From: an uncultured Collinsella sp.
GTDB taxonomy: Bacteria > Actinomycetota > Coriobacteriia > Coriobacteriales > Coriobacteriaceae
Length of the DNA: 12,999 nt
Assembly (NCBI GenBank): GCA_958354105.1
Contig: CATWVA010000045.1
Span: 1 to 12,999, forward strand
Direction of reading: 5' to 3'
The translations under genes were made by a program, and so were the position numbers. The notes below the pieces were generated by a model. The model made no database searches, had not been told where the DNA came from, and saw only the letters and a program-made list of their open reading frames with translations. This document shows, one piece after another, positions 12,875 to 12,999 of the stretch; position 1 is the first letter of the stretch, and each line of letters begins with the position of its first letter.

Positions 12875-12999
12875 TACCCACGCGATTTATCTTTGCCCCC
12901 GCATCGATCTCGCTAAACTAATAACTGCTGCTACCAGGGCATTTTCTGGTGCACATTCTATTGGCTCCTGCGAAGATCGGAGCGGGTATGTTTGCTGCC

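Larger units (their letters stand above)
12622..12999. other. Gene-poor tail, no convincing coding sequence
   Basis: No frame here supports a recognisable protein on either strand. The stretch opens with AT-rich bases (AATAATAAAATCGG), then holds a G9 tract, a 7-bp inverted repeat, and a 57-codon minus-strand frame of uncertain meaning. No canonical GC stem plus T-run terminator was seen after the acetyltransferase, and no tRNA or rRNA pattern. Composition appears lower in GC than in the biosynthetic genes upstream. Confidence 0.6.

Overview
The window is a capsule or exopolysaccharide biosynthesis locus, and every confident gene is on the + strand. Moderately high GC, codons rich in G/C third bases, SD-led genes and a NusG-paralog antiterminator at the head suggest a gut actinobacterium of the class Coriobacteriia (Collinsella/Olsenella-like). 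That placement is inference, because no rRNA or housekeeping marker is present.

Layout. 1-208: leader with a 14-bp palindrome, a TATAAT box and a G7-containing ribosome site. 209-799: LoaP-type NusG paralog. 800-884: short leader with a GNRA-capped hairpin. 885-1685: initiating sugar-phosphate transferase. 1689-2606: GT2 glycosyltransferase. 2650-3921: UDP-glucose 6-dehydrogenase. 3927-8351: a cassette of GT4, D-glucuronyl C5-epimerase, GT4 and EpsG-type polymerase joined by three 4-bp ATGA overlaps. 8352-8494: gap with a terminator-like hairpin. 8495-9442: TupA-like ATP-grasp ligase. 9439-9525: possible 28-aa ORF. 9527-10993: Wzx-type flippase. 11060-12100: UDP-glucuronate 4-epimerase. 12114-12621: hexapeptide O-acetyltransferase whose frame is broken at a G7 tract. 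12622-12999: no convincing gene.

How the genes fit together (inference from families). LoaP would keep RNA polymerase reading through the long operon. The membrane transferase loads the first sugar phosphate on undecaprenyl phosphate, and three glycosyltransferases extend it, giving perhaps a four-sugar repeat. Ugd supplies UDP-GlcA and the 4-epimerase converts some of it to UDP-GalA. The C5-epimerase homolog keeps all three catalytic tyrosines of animal heparan sulfate epimerase, so it could turn GlcA in the glycan into L-iduronic acid. The TupA-like enzyme could amidate a uronic acid carboxyl with an amino acid, and the acetyltransferase could O-acetylate the unit. Wzx would flip it and the EpsG-like protein polymerise it. 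No chain-length regulator, tyrosine kinase or ligase is in the window.

The most notable points are the vertebrate-like uronosyl C5-epimerase inside a Wzx/Wzy-type actinobacterial locus with an amidoligase; a perfect 19-bp inverted repeat with a third, competing arm inside a glycosyltransferase gene; and a G7 tract whose length decides the N-terminal frame of the acetyltransferase.
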